Source: GCA-003244245 sp035606945
Lineage (GTDB): Bacteria; Actinomycetota; Actinomycetes; Mycobacteriales; Pseudonocardiaceae
DNA length: 64,000 nt
Assembly: GCA_035606945.1 (NCBI GenBank)
Contig: DATNDR010000132.1
Location: forward strand, 71,379-135,378
Direction: 5' to 3'
The position numbers and the translations under genes were made by a program. Numbering within the stretch: the stretch's first letter is position 1; each line of letters starts with the position of its first letter. Below are positions 9,180-18,417 of this stretch, one piece after another. The notes beneath the pieces were generated by a model, which was not told the origin of the DNA, searched no databases, and saw only the letters and a program-made list of their open reading frames with translations.

Positions 9180-10139
9180 TCAGTTATCACTTCCCGCGGC
9201 GGCCAGCGCTTCCGCACCGCCGACGATCTCGCTGATCTCCTGGGTGATCAAGCCCTGGCGGGCCTGGTTGGCCTCTTGCGTGAGGTCCTGAATCAGCTCG
9301 GTGGCGTTGTCCGTAGCAGCCTTCATCGCCTGACGGCGGGCGGCCTGTTCCGATGCCGCAGCCTCCAGCAGCGCCGCGTAGATCCTGGTGTTGATGTACT
9401 TGGGCAGCAGGTGAGCCAAGAGCTCGTCGGCGTCCGGCTCGAATTCATACAGCGGCGCCAGGCTGTCCGAGCGCTGCTGCTGCGTCTCATCCTGCTCATC
9501 CTCGACGTACTCGACCTCCAAGGGCGCGATCCGGCGGGCCTGGGGAGTCTGGGTCATCATGGAGCGGAACTCGGTGTAGACGATGTGCAGCTCGTCCACA
9601 CCCGCCACGCCATCGGGACCGGCATCACCGTTCTCATCATCGGCCCCGGACAAGAACGAGCGCACGAGAACCTCGCCTGCCGCGGCGGCGTCCTCATAGG
9701 AAGGCTGCTCGGAGAACCCCGTCCAGGACTGTTCAATCGCCCGCTGGCGGAACGTGTAATAGCTGACCGCCTTGCGACCGATCAGGTACTGCGTCACGGA
9801 CTTGCCCTCGTCGCGCAATAGCGCGTGCAACTCCTCGGCCGCCCGGATCAGGTTGGCGTTGTAGCCACCGCACAGGCCGCGGTCACTGGTCACCACCAGC
9901 ATCGCCGCTCGGGTCGGGTTCTCCCGCTCCACCAGTAGCGGCGTGTCCAGCGTGCCCGCGGCGCTGGCCAGCGCCGAGAGCACCTTGGTGATTTCGCGCG
10001 CATACGGACGGGAGGCCTCGACCCGGGCCTGCGCTTTGGCGATCCGTGAGGTGGCGATAAGCTCCATCGCCTTAGTGATCTTCTTCGTGGACTGGACCGC
10101 GCGGATCCGGCGACGAAGAAGCCTGAGCTGCGCTGCCAT
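9180..10139 (-). CDS. atpG: F0F1 ATP synthase subunit gamma
   Basis: A 319-residue rotor-shaft subunit. The N-terminal helix LRLLRRRIRAVQSTKKITKAME and the C-terminal AMKAATDNATELI with a following long helix are diagnostic. A central acidic, low-complexity insert (around residues 160-175 and 215-235) makes it longer than the usual 285-300 residues, a feature often seen in actinobacteria. It lies eight bases after atpA. Confidence 0.96.
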   Translation of the reverse strand: MAAQLRLLRRRIRAVQSTKKITKAMELIATSRIAKAQARVEASRPYAREITKVLSALASAAGTLDTPLLVERENPTRAAMLVVTSDRGLCGGYNANLIRAAEELHALLRDEGKSVTQYLIGRKAVSYYTFRQRAIEQSWTGFSEQPSYEDAAAAGEVLVRSFLSGADDENGDAGPDGVAGVDELHIVYTEFRSMMTQTPQARRIAPLEVEYVEDEQDETQQQRSDSLAPLYEFEPDADELLAHLLPKYINTRIYAALLEAAASEQAARRQAMKAATDNATELIQDLTQEANQARQGLITQEISEIVGGAEALAAAGSDN

Positions 10140-10147
10140 CTATCGCG

Positions 10148-11833
10148 TCACTTCTTCTTGTTCTTGTTCTTGGGAGCCGGCTTGTTGCCGTTCTTGGGAG
10201 CCGGCTTATTGACCTTCACCGACTCGCGCTCGACCTCGTCGGCGTCCATCGCGTCGGCCTCGGCTTCCTTACCCAGCGACTCACCATCGTCCGTGGTGAA
10301 CTGCTTCTTGAACGATTTCACCGCGTCCACCACTTGCTGCTCGGTATCGTCGCTGAACTGCTTGGACTCGCGGATCGTGTCCAGGATGCCCGAATGGTGC
10401 CGGCGGATGTCGGCAAGGAACTCTGACTCGAACTTCCGTACGTCGGCCACCGCCACATCGTCGAGGTGACCGCGGGTACCGAGGAAGATCGACACGACCT
10501 GCTCCTCGACGGGCACCGGCGCATGCTGCGCCTGCTTGAGCAGCTCGGTCAGCCGGGCACCACGCTCGAGCTGGCGTCGTGAGGTAGCGTCCAGGTTCTC
10601 CGCGCCGAACGCCGCGAAGGATTCCAGCTCGCGGTATTGCGACAGCTCCAGTCGCAGCGTGCCGCCGACCGACTTCATGGCCTTGATCTGCGCCGCACCG
10701 CCGACCCGGGAGACCGACACACCAACGTTGATCGCCGGCCGGACACCCTGGTTGAACAGGTCGGACTCGAAGAAGCACTGACCGTCGGTGATGGAGATCA
10801 CGTTGGTGGGAATGTAGGCGGAGATGTCGTTGGCCTTGGTCTCGATGATCGGCAGGCCGGTCATCGATCCCGCGCCCAGCTCGTCGGACAGCTTGGCGCA
10901 GCGTTCCAGCAACCGCGAGTGCAGGTAGAACACATCGCCGGGGTAAGCCTCCCGGCCCGGTGGGCGGCGCAGCAGCAGCGAAATCGCGCGGTAGGCCTCG
11001 GCTTGCTTGGACAGGTCATCAAAGATGATCAATACGTGCTTGCCCTGGTACATCCAATGCTGGCCGATCGCCGAGCCGGTGTAGGGCGCCAGCCATTTGT
11101 AGCCGGCTGAATCCGACGCCGGTGCCGCCACGATGGTGGTGTAGGCCAGCGCGCCGGCATCCTCGAGGCTCTGGCGTACCGCCGCGATGGTGGTGCCCTT
11201 CTGGCCGACTGCCACGTAGATGCAGCGCACCTGTTTGGCCGGGTCACCAGTTTCCCAGTTCGCCTTCTGGTTGAGGATGGTGTCGATACACACCGCGGTC
11301 TTGCCGGTCTTGCGGTCGCCGATGATGAGCTGGCGCTGGCCGCGGCCGATCGGGGTCTGCGAGTCGATCGCCTTGATACCCGTCTGCAGCGGCTCTTTCA
11401 CCGGCTGGCGGTCGATCACCGAGGGTGCCTGCAGCTCCAGGACGCGCTGCTCCTCAGGCTCGATGTCGCCCAAGCCATCGAGCGGCAGCCCCAGTGGGTC
11501 GATCACCCGGCCCAGGAAGCCCTCCCCCACCGGCACCGAGAGGATCTTGCCGGTGCGCTTGACTTCCTGGCCTTCCTCGATGTCCTCGAAGTTGCCCAGG
11601 ATGACCACGCCGATCTCCCGGACTTCGAGGTTCTGTGCGACACCCAGCACACCACCGGGAAACTCCAGCAGCTCGCTGGTCATCGCTGAAGGCAGGCCTT
11701 CCACCCGGGCGATACCGTCACCGCTGTAGGTGACGGTGCCCACTTCTTCCCGCGAGGTCTCGGTCGAAAAGGAGGTGACGTAGTTCTCGATCGCGCTCCG
11801 GATCTCCTCCGAAGAGATCGTCAGCTCCGCCAT
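10148..11833 (-). CDS. atpA: F0F1 ATP synthase subunit alpha with Lys-rich tail
   Basis: A 561-residue non-catalytic nucleotide-binding subunit with Walker A GDRKTGKT, the alpha signature region around PAINVGVSVSRVGGAAQ and the DELSEEF-like C-terminal helices. The last 22 residues are unusual: a repeated NKPAPKN unit followed by NKNKKK, strongly basic and rich in Asn and Lys. Two near-identical 24-base units at 10160-10205 encode it. Actinobacterial AtpA often has a C-terminal extension, but this Lys tail looks lineage-specific. Its role is unknown. Confidence 0.96.
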   Translation of the reverse strand: MAELTISSEEIRSAIENYVTSFSTETSREEVGTVTYSGDGIARVEGLPSAMTSELLEFPGGVLGVAQNLEVREIGVVILGNFEDIEEGQEVKRTGKILSVPVGEGFLGRVIDPLGLPLDGLGDIEPEEQRVLELQAPSVIDRQPVKEPLQTGIKAIDSQTPIGRGQRQLIIGDRKTGKTAVCIDTILNQKANWETGDPAKQVRCIYVAVGQKGTTIAAVRQSLEDAGALAYTTIVAAPASDSAGYKWLAPYTGSAIGQHWMYQGKHVLIIFDDLSKQAEAYRAISLLLRRPPGREAYPGDVFYLHSRLLERCAKLSDELGAGSMTGLPIIETKANDISAYIPTNVISITDGQCFFESDLFNQGVRPAINVGVSVSRVGGAAQIKAMKSVGGTLRLELSQYRELESFAAFGAENLDATSRRQLERGARLTELLKQAQHAPVPVEEQVVSIFLGTRGHLDDVAVADVRKFESEFLADIRRHHSGILDTIRESKQFSDDTEQQVVDAVKSFKKQFTTDDGESLGKEAEADAMDADEVERESVKVNKPAPKNGNKPAPKNKNKKK

Positions 11834-11902
11834 GGCTATCGGTCCCTGCTCTCTGGTTTCCGGTCACCCATCTGGTCATCGGAGTGTCTGGTCATCCCGC
11901 AC

Positions 11903-12733
11903 TCACCGGGACATCCACTGCCGCGCCTGATCAAGCCGCGCGGCCACGCTGCCGTCGATCACCTCATCGCCCACCCGGATCACCAATCCGCCGAGCAGCG
12001 CCGGGTCCACGTCGACCTTGAGTGAGATCGACCGCCGGTAGATCGCGCCAAGCGCATCGATCAGGCGCTGTTGCTGCTCGTCGGACAGCGGGCCGGCAGC
12101 AGTGACATAGGCCACTGAGCGTTGCCGCCGTGCCGCTGCCCGGTCGACGAGCTGCTCGACGATCTCGGGCAAAGGGCGCCGTCGGGGAGAGCGGACCACC
12201 TGCTCAAGCAGGCGGGCAGTCACCGCACGGGTGCGACCGGCCAGCACCGTGTCCAGTAGCTCCGCGCGCCCAGCGGCAGGCGTGGTCTCATCGCCGAGCA
12301 GCGCTGCCAGCCGCGGCTGCCCAACCAGAATCCGCCCGAACCGGAACAGCTCGTCCTCGACGTCGTCGAGGCTGTCGTCGCGCTCGGCGAAGGCCAGCAG
12401 CGCCTGCCAGGCCAGTTCCTCGACACCGTCGACCAGGTCCCGTGGGCGCGACCAGCGGAAGGCGACCACGTCACCCAGAATCCGCAGGCTGATCCGGCGG
12501 ACCTTGCCACCGAACAACGCCTCGATCATTTTTCGCCGTATCTGCGCGGGAGCCGCTGAATCGGCGAGGTGCCGCCGGATCACCGGTTGCTCGGCGAGCA
12601 CCGCTGCGACAGCGCCCAAGTCCTCACCCAGCCGAGCCCGATCCTCGGTGTCGGCGCGGCCGATCCGGCTCTCGAGCTTGTCGCGGGCTGAGGCCAATGC
12701 CGCCCTGCTGGCCGGCTGCATCTGCTGCTTCAC
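11903..12733 (-). CDS. atpH: F0F1 ATP synthase subunit delta
   Basis: A 276-residue peripheral-stalk subunit of the OSCP/delta family, with the conserved C-terminal segment ALLGGLVIRVGDEVIDGSV. It links F1 to subunit b. The length fits the separate delta subunit of this lineage, not the fused b-delta protein of mycobacteria. It overlaps atpF by four bases, implying coupled translation. Confidence 0.93.
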   Translation of the reverse strand: MKQQMQPASRAALASARDKLESRIGRADTEDRARLGEDLGAVAAVLAEQPVIRRHLADSAAPAQIRRKMIEALFGGKVRRISLRILGDVVAFRWSRPRDLVDGVEELAWQALLAFAERDDSLDDVEDELFRFGRILVGQPRLAALLGDETTPAAGRAELLDTVLAGRTRAVTARLLEQVVRSPRRRPLPEIVEQLVDRAAARRQRSVAYVTAAGPLSDEQQQRLIDALGAIYRRSISLKVDVDPALLGGLVIRVGDEVIDGSVAARLDQARQWMSR

Positions 12734-13380
12734 TGCCTCCGCCGCCCGTTGCGTACCGACACGGCCCCGTCTCCGGTGCTGCTACCGGCGCTGCTGTTGG
12801 CGCCGCTGTCTGTGCTGCTTTCTGGGCCACTGCCAGGAGCGGCCATTGCCTGCAACTCGTCCAGGAAGCGATCCACTGTGCCGGCCCGCCGGGCGTCGTC
12901 CGCCACCGACTCGCCCACGATACGACCGGCCAGCGTCACCGCGAGCTTGCCGAGCTCGCCACGCATCTCCCGGACGATCTGGTCGCGCTGATGCGCCAGC
13001 TGCTCCTCGCCACGTTCCCGGATCCGGGCGACCTCCTGCTCGGCCTGCTGGCGCATCTCATCCTTGATCTCCTGCGCATCAGCCCGAGCGGTCTCGCGGA
13101 TCTTGGCTGCCTCGACGCGCGCCTCGGCCAGCGCCTGGGAGTAACGGGCTTCGGCCTCGGTCAGGCGCTTGCTGGCCTGCTGACTCTCCTCGATCTGGCG
13201 GCGAACCATCTCCCGGCGCTCGTCCATCGCGCGCTTCACCGGGGGCACCGCGTAGCGCCACAGCACGGCGAGCACGATCAAGAAGATCACCAGCTCGACG
13301 AAGAACGTCGCGTTGGGAATCAAGAACAGATTGCCGCCGCCCCCCGGTGCAGCCACGTTATGCGAGCTCATGAATACCAT
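12730..13380 (-). CDS. atpF: F0F1 ATP synthase subunit b
   Basis: A 216-residue stator subunit: one membrane helix (about residues 25-43, ATFFVELVIFLIVLAVLW) and then a long charged coiled coil (about 50-150) that reaches delta. The C-terminal 35 residues are a Ser/Gly-rich tail absent from most homologues. A second start ATG three codons in (MSSHN) is possible. Only one b-type gene is present. Confidence 0.93.
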   Translation of the reverse strand: MVFMSSHNVAAPGGGGNLFLIPNATFFVELVIFLIVLAVLWRYAVPPVKRAMDERREMVRRQIEESQQASKRLTEAEARYSQALAEARVEAAKIRETARADAQEIKDEMRQQAEQEVARIRERGEEQLAHQRDQIVREMRGELGKLAVTLAGRIVGESVADDARRAGTVDRFLDELQAMAAPGSGPESSTDSGANSSAGSSTGDGAVSVRNGRRRQ

Positions 13381-13406
13381 CCCCGATGAGGCAACTAGGC
13401 GAGAGA

Positions 13407-13697
13407 CTAGGCGAGCACGAAGACGAACAGCGCCATGAAAGCGAGGTTGATGAAGTACATCGCCTCGACCAGACCCACCGTCAAAAAGAAGATGGTGAAC
13501 AGCCGGCTCTGCGCTTCCGGTTGGCGAGCGACCCCACTGACGGTGGCGGCACCGGCAAGACCGTCGCCGATCGCCGCGCCGATTGCCCCGCCGCCCAGCG
13601 CCAGGCCGCCTCCGATGAAGGCCCCGGCCAGTTGTACCGAGCCGGTGGGACCGCCGCCGCCCGGCGGTTGGGCAAGGAGCAGTGCAGAAAGACTCAT
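13407..13697 (-). CDS. atpE: F0F1 ATP synthase subunit c
   Basis: A two-helix proteolipid of 96 residues that forms the membrane rotor ring. The glycine-rich first helix reads GGGLALGGGAIGAAIGDGL and the proton-carrying carboxylate is Glu78 in GLVEAMYF. The polar loop is RQPEAQ. The N-terminal extension before helix 1 is longer than in E. coli, as is common in actinobacteria. Confidence 0.96.
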   Translation of the reverse strand: MSLSALLLAQPPGGGGPTGSVQLAGAFIGGGLALGGGAIGAAIGDGLAGAATVSGVARQPEAQSRLFTIFFLTVGLVEAMYFINLAFMALFVFVLA

Positions 13698-13793
13698 GTC
13701 TTTACCTCTTGTCCTCGAAGCTTGGTGTGTTGGCGGATGATGTGATGACTGCTGATGACTGCTACAGGCGCTATGGACGTCGCAGGAGAACCG

Positions 13794-14528
13794 TCAGTGG
13801 GCTCCCTCCTCCTCCTGAGCCGTCGCAATTCCGAAGTAGATGATGGTCAGCAACGCGAAGATCAACGCCTGGAGCAGGCCGATGAACAGATCGAACAACT
13901 TCCAGACCGAGGTGGGCAACCACAGAATGACCGCCGGCATCAGCGCGAGAACGCTGACCATCACGGTGCCCGCAAGGATGTTTCCGAACAGCCGCAGCGA
14001 CAGGGTGACCGGCTTGACCAGCTCCTCAATGACGTTCAGCGGTAGCATCGCCTTATAGGGCTCAACGAAATGGCTGAAGTAGTGCCTGCCTTTGACCCGG
14101 ATTCCGGTCACCCATACCAGGATCATCACGAAGATCGACATTGCGAAGGTGAGGTTGACGTCTGCGGTGGGTGGCCGGATGTACTCTTCGGCCGCATGCG
14201 GCAGGATCGAGATCCAATTCGAGATCAGGATGAAGAAGAACAGGCCGATTGCCAGCGGCACCACGAAGGGGGCGGTGCGGATACCGACGTTGCTCTCCAC
14301 CTGGCGTTCGACCTGCTCGGTCACCGCTTCAAAGATCAACTGTAGCCGGCTGGGCACCTTGGCGGTCGCCTTGCTCGCGAGGTAGAAAGCGAACGCCAGG
14401 ACGATCACCGCGGCGATACCGGTAGAGATCACGGTGTCCGCGTTGATCGTCAGACCGAAGATGTGCCACTGGGGATGTTCGCCGACCTGTACGCTGCCGC
14501 CCTCAGCGGCGAGAAATAGTTCAGTCAT
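13794..14528 (-). CDS. atpB: F0F1 ATP synthase subunit a
   Basis: A 244-residue membrane subunit forming the proton half-channels. The essential arginine is visible in KPVTLSLRLFGNILAG, and several hydrophobic helices follow. ATG 14528 is chosen; it gives MTELFLAAEGG and overlaps the preceding small membrane gene by eight bases. The 95-base gap to atpE is the longest inside the operon. Confidence 0.95.
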   Translation of the reverse strand: MTELFLAAEGGSVQVGEHPQWHIFGLTINADTVISTGIAAVIVLAFAFYLASKATAKVPSRLQLIFEAVTEQVERQVESNVGIRTAPFVVPLAIGLFFFILISNWISILPHAAEEYIRPPTADVNLTFAMSIFVMILVWVTGIRVKGRHYFSHFVEPYKAMLPLNVIEELVKPVTLSLRLFGNILAGTVMVSVLALMPAVILWLPTSVWKLFDLFIGLLQALIFALLTIIYFGIATAQEEEGAH

Positions 14529-15009
14529 CACCGGGCACCTCGACTTGGGATCGACGCAGCTCCCTGACCAGCGGTACGGACGCAATAAAGATCATGACGA
14601 GTTGGCACGCGGCCAGCCCCGCGAATACCGCCAACCCCTGCGGGCGCAGCACCAGCGCCAAACCCACCGCGAACGCAGTGATCAACGCGAGCCGAGCCAG
14701 CGCGGACATCGCAAACCGCCGCTTGACGGGATTCCCGCTGGCCGCAAAACGCGCCGCGGAACGCTGCACCAGCGCCATATTGCATAGGCCCAGTCCAAGT
14801 CCACCGCAGAACAACGCCGCTGCCAACGGGTAACCCATCGGCGCGAGGACCAGGAAACTGGCAACGCCGAGACCGGCCGCAATGGGCACGACCCGGCCGA
14901 ACCTGACCGCTGCCTTAGCCGATACGGTCGCATCAACGCTGTTCGCATCCGGGCTGGCCGCTGGGCTAGCAGTTGGGCTACCGATGGACTGTTTGGGTGT
15001 TGACGCCAT
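14521..15009 (-). CDS. AtpI-like membrane protein of the atp operon
   Basis: A 162-residue membrane protein. After a 35-residue Ser/Ala-rich tail come four hydrophobic segments (for example AAGLGVASFLVLAPMGYPLAAAL and AVFAGLAACQLVMIFIASV). Position upstream of atpB and topology fit the AtpI-like family, linked to c-ring assembly or ion transport for the synthase. Sequence similarity alone is weak, so the call rests partly on context. Confidence 0.7.
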   Translation of the reverse strand: MASTPKQSIGSPTASPAASPDANSVDATVSAKAAVRFGRVVPIAAGLGVASFLVLAPMGYPLAAALFCGGLGLGLCNMALVQRSAARFAASGNPVKRRFAMSALARLALITAFAVGLALVLRPQGLAVFAGLAACQLVMIFIASVPLVRELRRSQVEVPGDD

Positions 15010-15020
15010 GGACGGGACGC

Positions 15021-15236
15021 TTACTCCTTCAGAAACTGGGCGAACTTGGTGTAGATGAATCCGCCGGCACCGACGATGCCGAGCGCCAGGCCGACCAGGG
15101 TGAATGCCGGAAGGGTGTTCACTACCAGGTCGACCAGCCATCCGACGCCGAGCCCGACCACGAGGATCGCGGCGGTCGCGGCACCGAGGCCGAGTAGTGT
15201 CGAAAGCTCCGGGCCGTTTCGTTGTTCCACGACCAC
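15021..15236 (-). CDS. AtpZ/AtpI family small membrane protein
   Basis: A 71-residue protein with two membrane helices around a glycine-rich turn (LGLGVGWLVDLV and LVGLALGIVGAGGFIYTKF), matching the AtpZ/AtpI domain. It is the first gene of the atp operon. AtpZ and AtpI proteins are associated with Mg2+ or Ca2+ transport and c-ring assembly; the precise role here is inferred. Confidence 0.78.
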   Translation of the reverse strand: MVVEQRNGPELSTLLGLGAATAAILVVGLGVGWLVDLVVNTLPAFTLVGLALGIVGAGGFIYTKFAQFLKE

Positions 15237-15500
15237 CTACCTCAGCGGGCGCATGACGTCGCCCGCCGCCATCGCTCAAAAGGCACTCCTTGCAGTCCAG
15301 GGGCAGCGCGCACAGCACAAAACCGTGATCGTATGCACTGCCGATGGGCCGGCCTGACTCCCAATCCCGCCCCCGGGCGGGACAAAACAGAAGCTATCAC
15401 ACCACACCGTCACACCCCTTGTTCGCCCCACCCGCCGCTAACTGCGATTCTGCTAGCGCGAAGGGAAAGGGACCGGTGCAGCAGTGCGATCAGGGGCCGA

Positions 15501-16643
15501 TCAGCGGGCGCGTAGCCGGGGAACCACCGAACCCAGTACAGCGATCAGCAACCCGAGGGTGACCGACCACACCACCACATAAACGTCGAACAGCGTCAGC
15601 GCAACGGCGCCGAAAGCGAGCAGGGCAGCCCATAGGTAGATCACCAAGACCGCTCGGCGATGTGAGTGCCCGATCTCCAGCAGCCGGTGGTGCAGGTGCA
15701 GTTTGTCGGGGGCGAACGGGCTGCGGCCGGCGCGGGTGCGGCGTACCACCGCGAGCAGCAGGTCCAGCAGTGGGACGAACAGCACCGCCGCCACCACCAG
15801 CAGCGGGGAGAACAGCGCCAGTGCGTCGGTGGCCCCGTAGGTGCGCGAGTCGACCCTGCCTGACGCGCTGGTCGACGCCGCGGCCAGCATCAGGCCGATG
15901 AGCATCGCCCCGGAGTCACCCATGAAGATCCGCGCCGGTTGGAAGTTGTGCGGCAGGAAGCCCAGGCAGGCCCCCGCGACCAAGGCTGCGATCAACGTCG
16001 GCGGGTATACCGACACGCTGCCACCAGATCGGTGCAGCAGCTGCAGCGTGAACGCCCCAATGGCTACCGCGGCGATGAATCCGATCCCCGCGGCGAGCCC
16101 ATCCAGCCCGTCCACGAAGTTCATGGCATTGATCAGCACCACCGCCAGCGCCACCGTGACCAGCACCGCCTGGTCCTGACCCAGGATGAGCGCCGAACCG
16201 GAACCGCCGTTCCACGGCACCCACGGGAAAATGAACCACTGCACGCCGTAGAGCACGAGCACCCCTGCGGCGGTCACCTGCCCGGCGAACTTGGTGAGCG
16301 AGTCCAGCTCGAACCGGTCATCCAGGGCGCCGATCAGCATGATGATGCCGCCGGCCAGCAACACCCCCATGACGTCCCCGGAGAACTCGAAGGACCGGCG
16401 TAGTACGGGGAGCTGGTGCGACAGCAGGACGCCACCGAGGATCCCGCCATACATGGCCACCCCGCCCAGCCGCGGGATCGGCGCACGGTGCACATCGCGC
16501 TCGCGCGGCATCGCCACCGCACCGACGCGCAGTGCAAGGATCCGTGCCAGCCCGGTGAGCAGGAATGTCACCACCGCGGTGGTGAGTCCGACAAGCAGGT
16601 ACTCCCGCAGCGGCAGGCCGGAGGCAACGGGGACGGGTCCCAC
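15501..16643 (-). CDS. Undecaprenyl-phosphate sugar-1-phosphate transferase, WecA/Rfe type
   Basis: A 380-residue polytopic enzyme of the MraY/WecA family. The metal-binding aspartates are visible in IGALDDRFELD and AMNFVDGLDGLAAG, the nucleotide-binding FMGDSGAM segment follows, and the His-rich loop reads KLHLHHRLLEIGHSHR. It transfers a GlcNAc-1-phosphate type group to decaprenyl phosphate, the start of arabinogalactan linker or teichoic-type polymer synthesis. The GTG start at 16643 is followed by a hydrophobic helix. The 264-base gap to atpZ (15237-15500) should hold the atp operon promoter. Confidence 0.9.
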   Translation of the reverse strand: MGPVPVASGLPLREYLLVGLTTAVVTFLLTGLARILALRVGAVAMPRERDVHRAPIPRLGGVAMYGGILGGVLLSHQLPVLRRSFEFSGDVMGVLLAGGIIMLIGALDDRFELDSLTKFAGQVTAAGVLVLYGVQWFIFPWVPWNGGSGSALILGQDQAVLVTVALAVVLINAMNFVDGLDGLAAGIGFIAAVAIGAFTLQLLHRSGGSVSVYPPTLIAALVAGACLGFLPHNFQPARIFMGDSGAMLIGLMLAAASTSASGRVDSRTYGATDALALFSPLLVVAAVLFVPLLDLLLAVVRRTRAGRSPFAPDKLHLHHRLLEIGHSHRRAVLVIYLWAALLAFGAVALTLFDVYVVVWSVTLGLLIAVLGSVVPRLRAR

Positions 16644-16683
16644 GCAGGCAGGCTAGTCCGCGGGCGATTCCCTGGTCTTCGCG

Positions 16684-16748
16684 CCCCGACATGGAGACAT
16701 ATCGGGTTAATGGAGCCCTTTTAACCCCGATATGTCTCCATGTCGGGG
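16684..16748. repeat. Large inverted repeat (REP-like palindrome, copy 2)
   Basis: Arms 16684-16710 and 16721-16748 are complementary apart from one base missing on the left. They share with copy 1 the whole core, CCCCGACATGGAGACATATC. The repeat begins 11 bases beyond the 3' end of the sua5 gene and lies upstream of wecA, so a terminator role fits. Confidence 0.9.
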
Positions 16749-16758
16749 TGGGGTGTGA

Positions 16759-17406
16759 TTACGAGGCGACGTGGAGGGGGTGGCCGAGGACCTCGCCGAT
16801 CGCCGCGGCGGTCACCGCGCCCTGGCGCAGCACCACCGGGTCGTCACCAGTGAGGTCCACGATGGTGGACGCCATCTCGCCGGCGGGCCCGCCGTCGAGG
16901 AACACCCCGACCCGGTCGGCGAGCTGCTCGCGGGCCTGCTCGATGGTGGTCGCCGGCGGCAGGCCGGAACGGTTCGCGCTGGACACCGCCATCGGACCCA
17001 CCTCACGCAGCAGCTCCAGGGCCACCGGGTGCAGCGGCATCCGGAGCATCACGGTGCCCCGAGTATCGCCCAGATCCCAGGTCAGCGACGGGGCATGCGG
17101 CAGCACCAGGGACAGCCCGCCGGGCCAGAAGGCTTCGATCAGCGCGCGGGCCTGGGCCGGCACACCCAGTACCAGGCCATCCACTGTCGACCACGAGCCC
17201 ACCAGCACCGGAACCGGCATATCCCGGCCACGGCCCTTGGCGGACAGCAGCGCCTGCACCGCCGTGGCGGAAAATGCGTCACAACCGAGCCCGTAGACGG
17301 TGTCGGTCGGCAGCACGACGAGTTGTCCGGCCCGTACCGCGCTGGCCGCCGCGGTCAAACCGGCCAGGCGGCGATCCGGGATCGCGCAGTCATAGACAGT
17401 GCTCAC
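16759..17406 (-). CDS. L-threonylcarbamoyladenylate synthase (Sua5/YwlC/TsaC family)
   Basis: A 215-residue YrdC-fold protein that makes threonylcarbamoyl-AMP for the t6A modification of ANN-decoding tRNAs. Conserved segments are LVVLPTDTVYGLGCDA, the KGRGRDMPVPVLV loop and the nucleotide-binding SSANRSGLPP. GTG 17406 is chosen because the product then starts VSTVYDC, as in relatives. The usual neighbour order prfA-prmC-sua5 is interrupted here by a SGNH hydrolase on the opposite strand. Confidence 0.9.
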   Translation of the reverse strand: MSTVYDCAIPDRRLAGLTAAASAVRAGQLVVLPTDTVYGLGCDAFSATAVQALLSAKGRGRDMPVPVLVGSWSTVDGLVLGVPAQARALIEAFWPGGLSLVLPHAPSLTWDLGDTRGTVMLRMPLHPVALELLREVGPMAVSSANRSGLPPATTIEQAREQLADRVGVFLDGGPAGEMASTIVDLTGDDPVVLRQGAVTAAAIGEVLGHPLHVAS

Positions 17407-17520
17407 GGATCTGAACACTACGACCGCCCGCCGGCATCCGGTGAGGGGGCCGCAGCGAGCCGTTGACAACCGGTGATCACAACGGCACGATCCGTGTCCG
17501 GTCGACCCCCGGAGGCCCAC

Positions 17521-18417
17521 TTGCCCCTGTATCGCCGAGTCATGCTTGCGACCCTGGCCACCCTGTGCGCGCTACTCGGCATTCCCGCCAGCGCGGGCGC
17601 CCAGGCCGTGGCCGCCCCCCGGCACTACGTCGCGCTCGGCGATTCCTACACCGCGGGTCCGCTGATTCCGGTGCAGCGCATCGATCCGATCGGCTGCGAG
17701 CGGTCCACCAGCAACTACCCGTCGCGGCTGGCCGCCGCACTGGGCATCCGCGATTTCACCGACGTGAGCTGCAGCGGCGCCAAGACCGAGAACATGACGG
17801 CCGCGCAATCGGTGCTGCTGCTGGGTACCAATCCCCCGCAGTTCAATGCGCTGCGACCGGACACTGACCTGGTTACGCTGACGATCAGCGGCAACGACAT
17901 CGGCTTCACCGAAATCGTCTACACCTGCGGCCGGGTCGCCTCCCGTGATCCGTTCGGCAATCCGTGCGAGCGGGAGGCCACCGCCGGCGGCGGCGATCTC
18001 TACGCGCAGCGCATCGAGGCCGCAGCGCCCAAGGTCGCCAGGGTGATCGAGGGCATCCACCAGCGTTCGCCGCACGCGACGGTGCTGTTGGTCGGTTACC
18101 TGCGGATCCTGCCGCCCACGGAGGGCTGCTACCCGCTGTTCCCGATCGCCCGCGGTGACGTGCGGTATCTGGACGGTCTGGGACATCAGCTCACCGACAT
18201 GCTGGCCAGTCAGGCCTTCCGCCACGACGCGTTTTTCGTCGACTCCTACACGCGCTCGCTGGGCCATGACGCATGCCACCTGCCAGGGGTCAAGTGGGTG
18301 GAGGGCCCCATCCCGACCAGCCCGGCCGCCCCGGTGCATCCCAACGCACTGGGCATGCAAGCGGTGGCCGGCTTTGCTGCCGACACCCTCAGATACGTGA
18401 TGGCAACGGTGGGCTGA
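17521..18417 (+). CDS. Secreted SGNH/GDSL hydrolase
   Basis: A 298-residue secreted hydrolase. It has a signal peptide (YRR, then a hydrophobic core ending ASAGAQA), the catalytic GDSY block (ALGDSYTAG), the oxyanion Asn in TISGNDIGF and the C-terminal DxxH as HPNALGM with a preceding Asp. Paired cysteines suggest disulfides. Relatives are extracellular lipases or esterases. I choose TTG at 17521 because a perfect GGAGG lies five bases upstream; an ATG at 17542 is an alternative. Its 3' end overlaps prmC by 29 bases tail to tail. Confidence 0.88.
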   Translation: MPLYRRVMLATLATLCALLGIPASAGAQAVAAPRHYVALGDSYTAGPLIPVQRIDPIGCERSTSNYPSRLAAALGIRDFTDVSCSGAKTENMTAAQSVLLLGTNPPQFNALRPDTDLVTLTISGNDIGFTEIVYTCGRVASRDPFGNPCEREATAGGGDLYAQRIEAAAPKVARVIEGIHQRSPHATVLLVGYLRILPPTEGCYPLFPIARGDVRYLDGLGHQLTDMLASQAFRHDAFFVDSYTRSLGHDACHLPGVKWVEGPIPTSPAAPVHPNALGMQAVAGFAADTLRYVMATVG

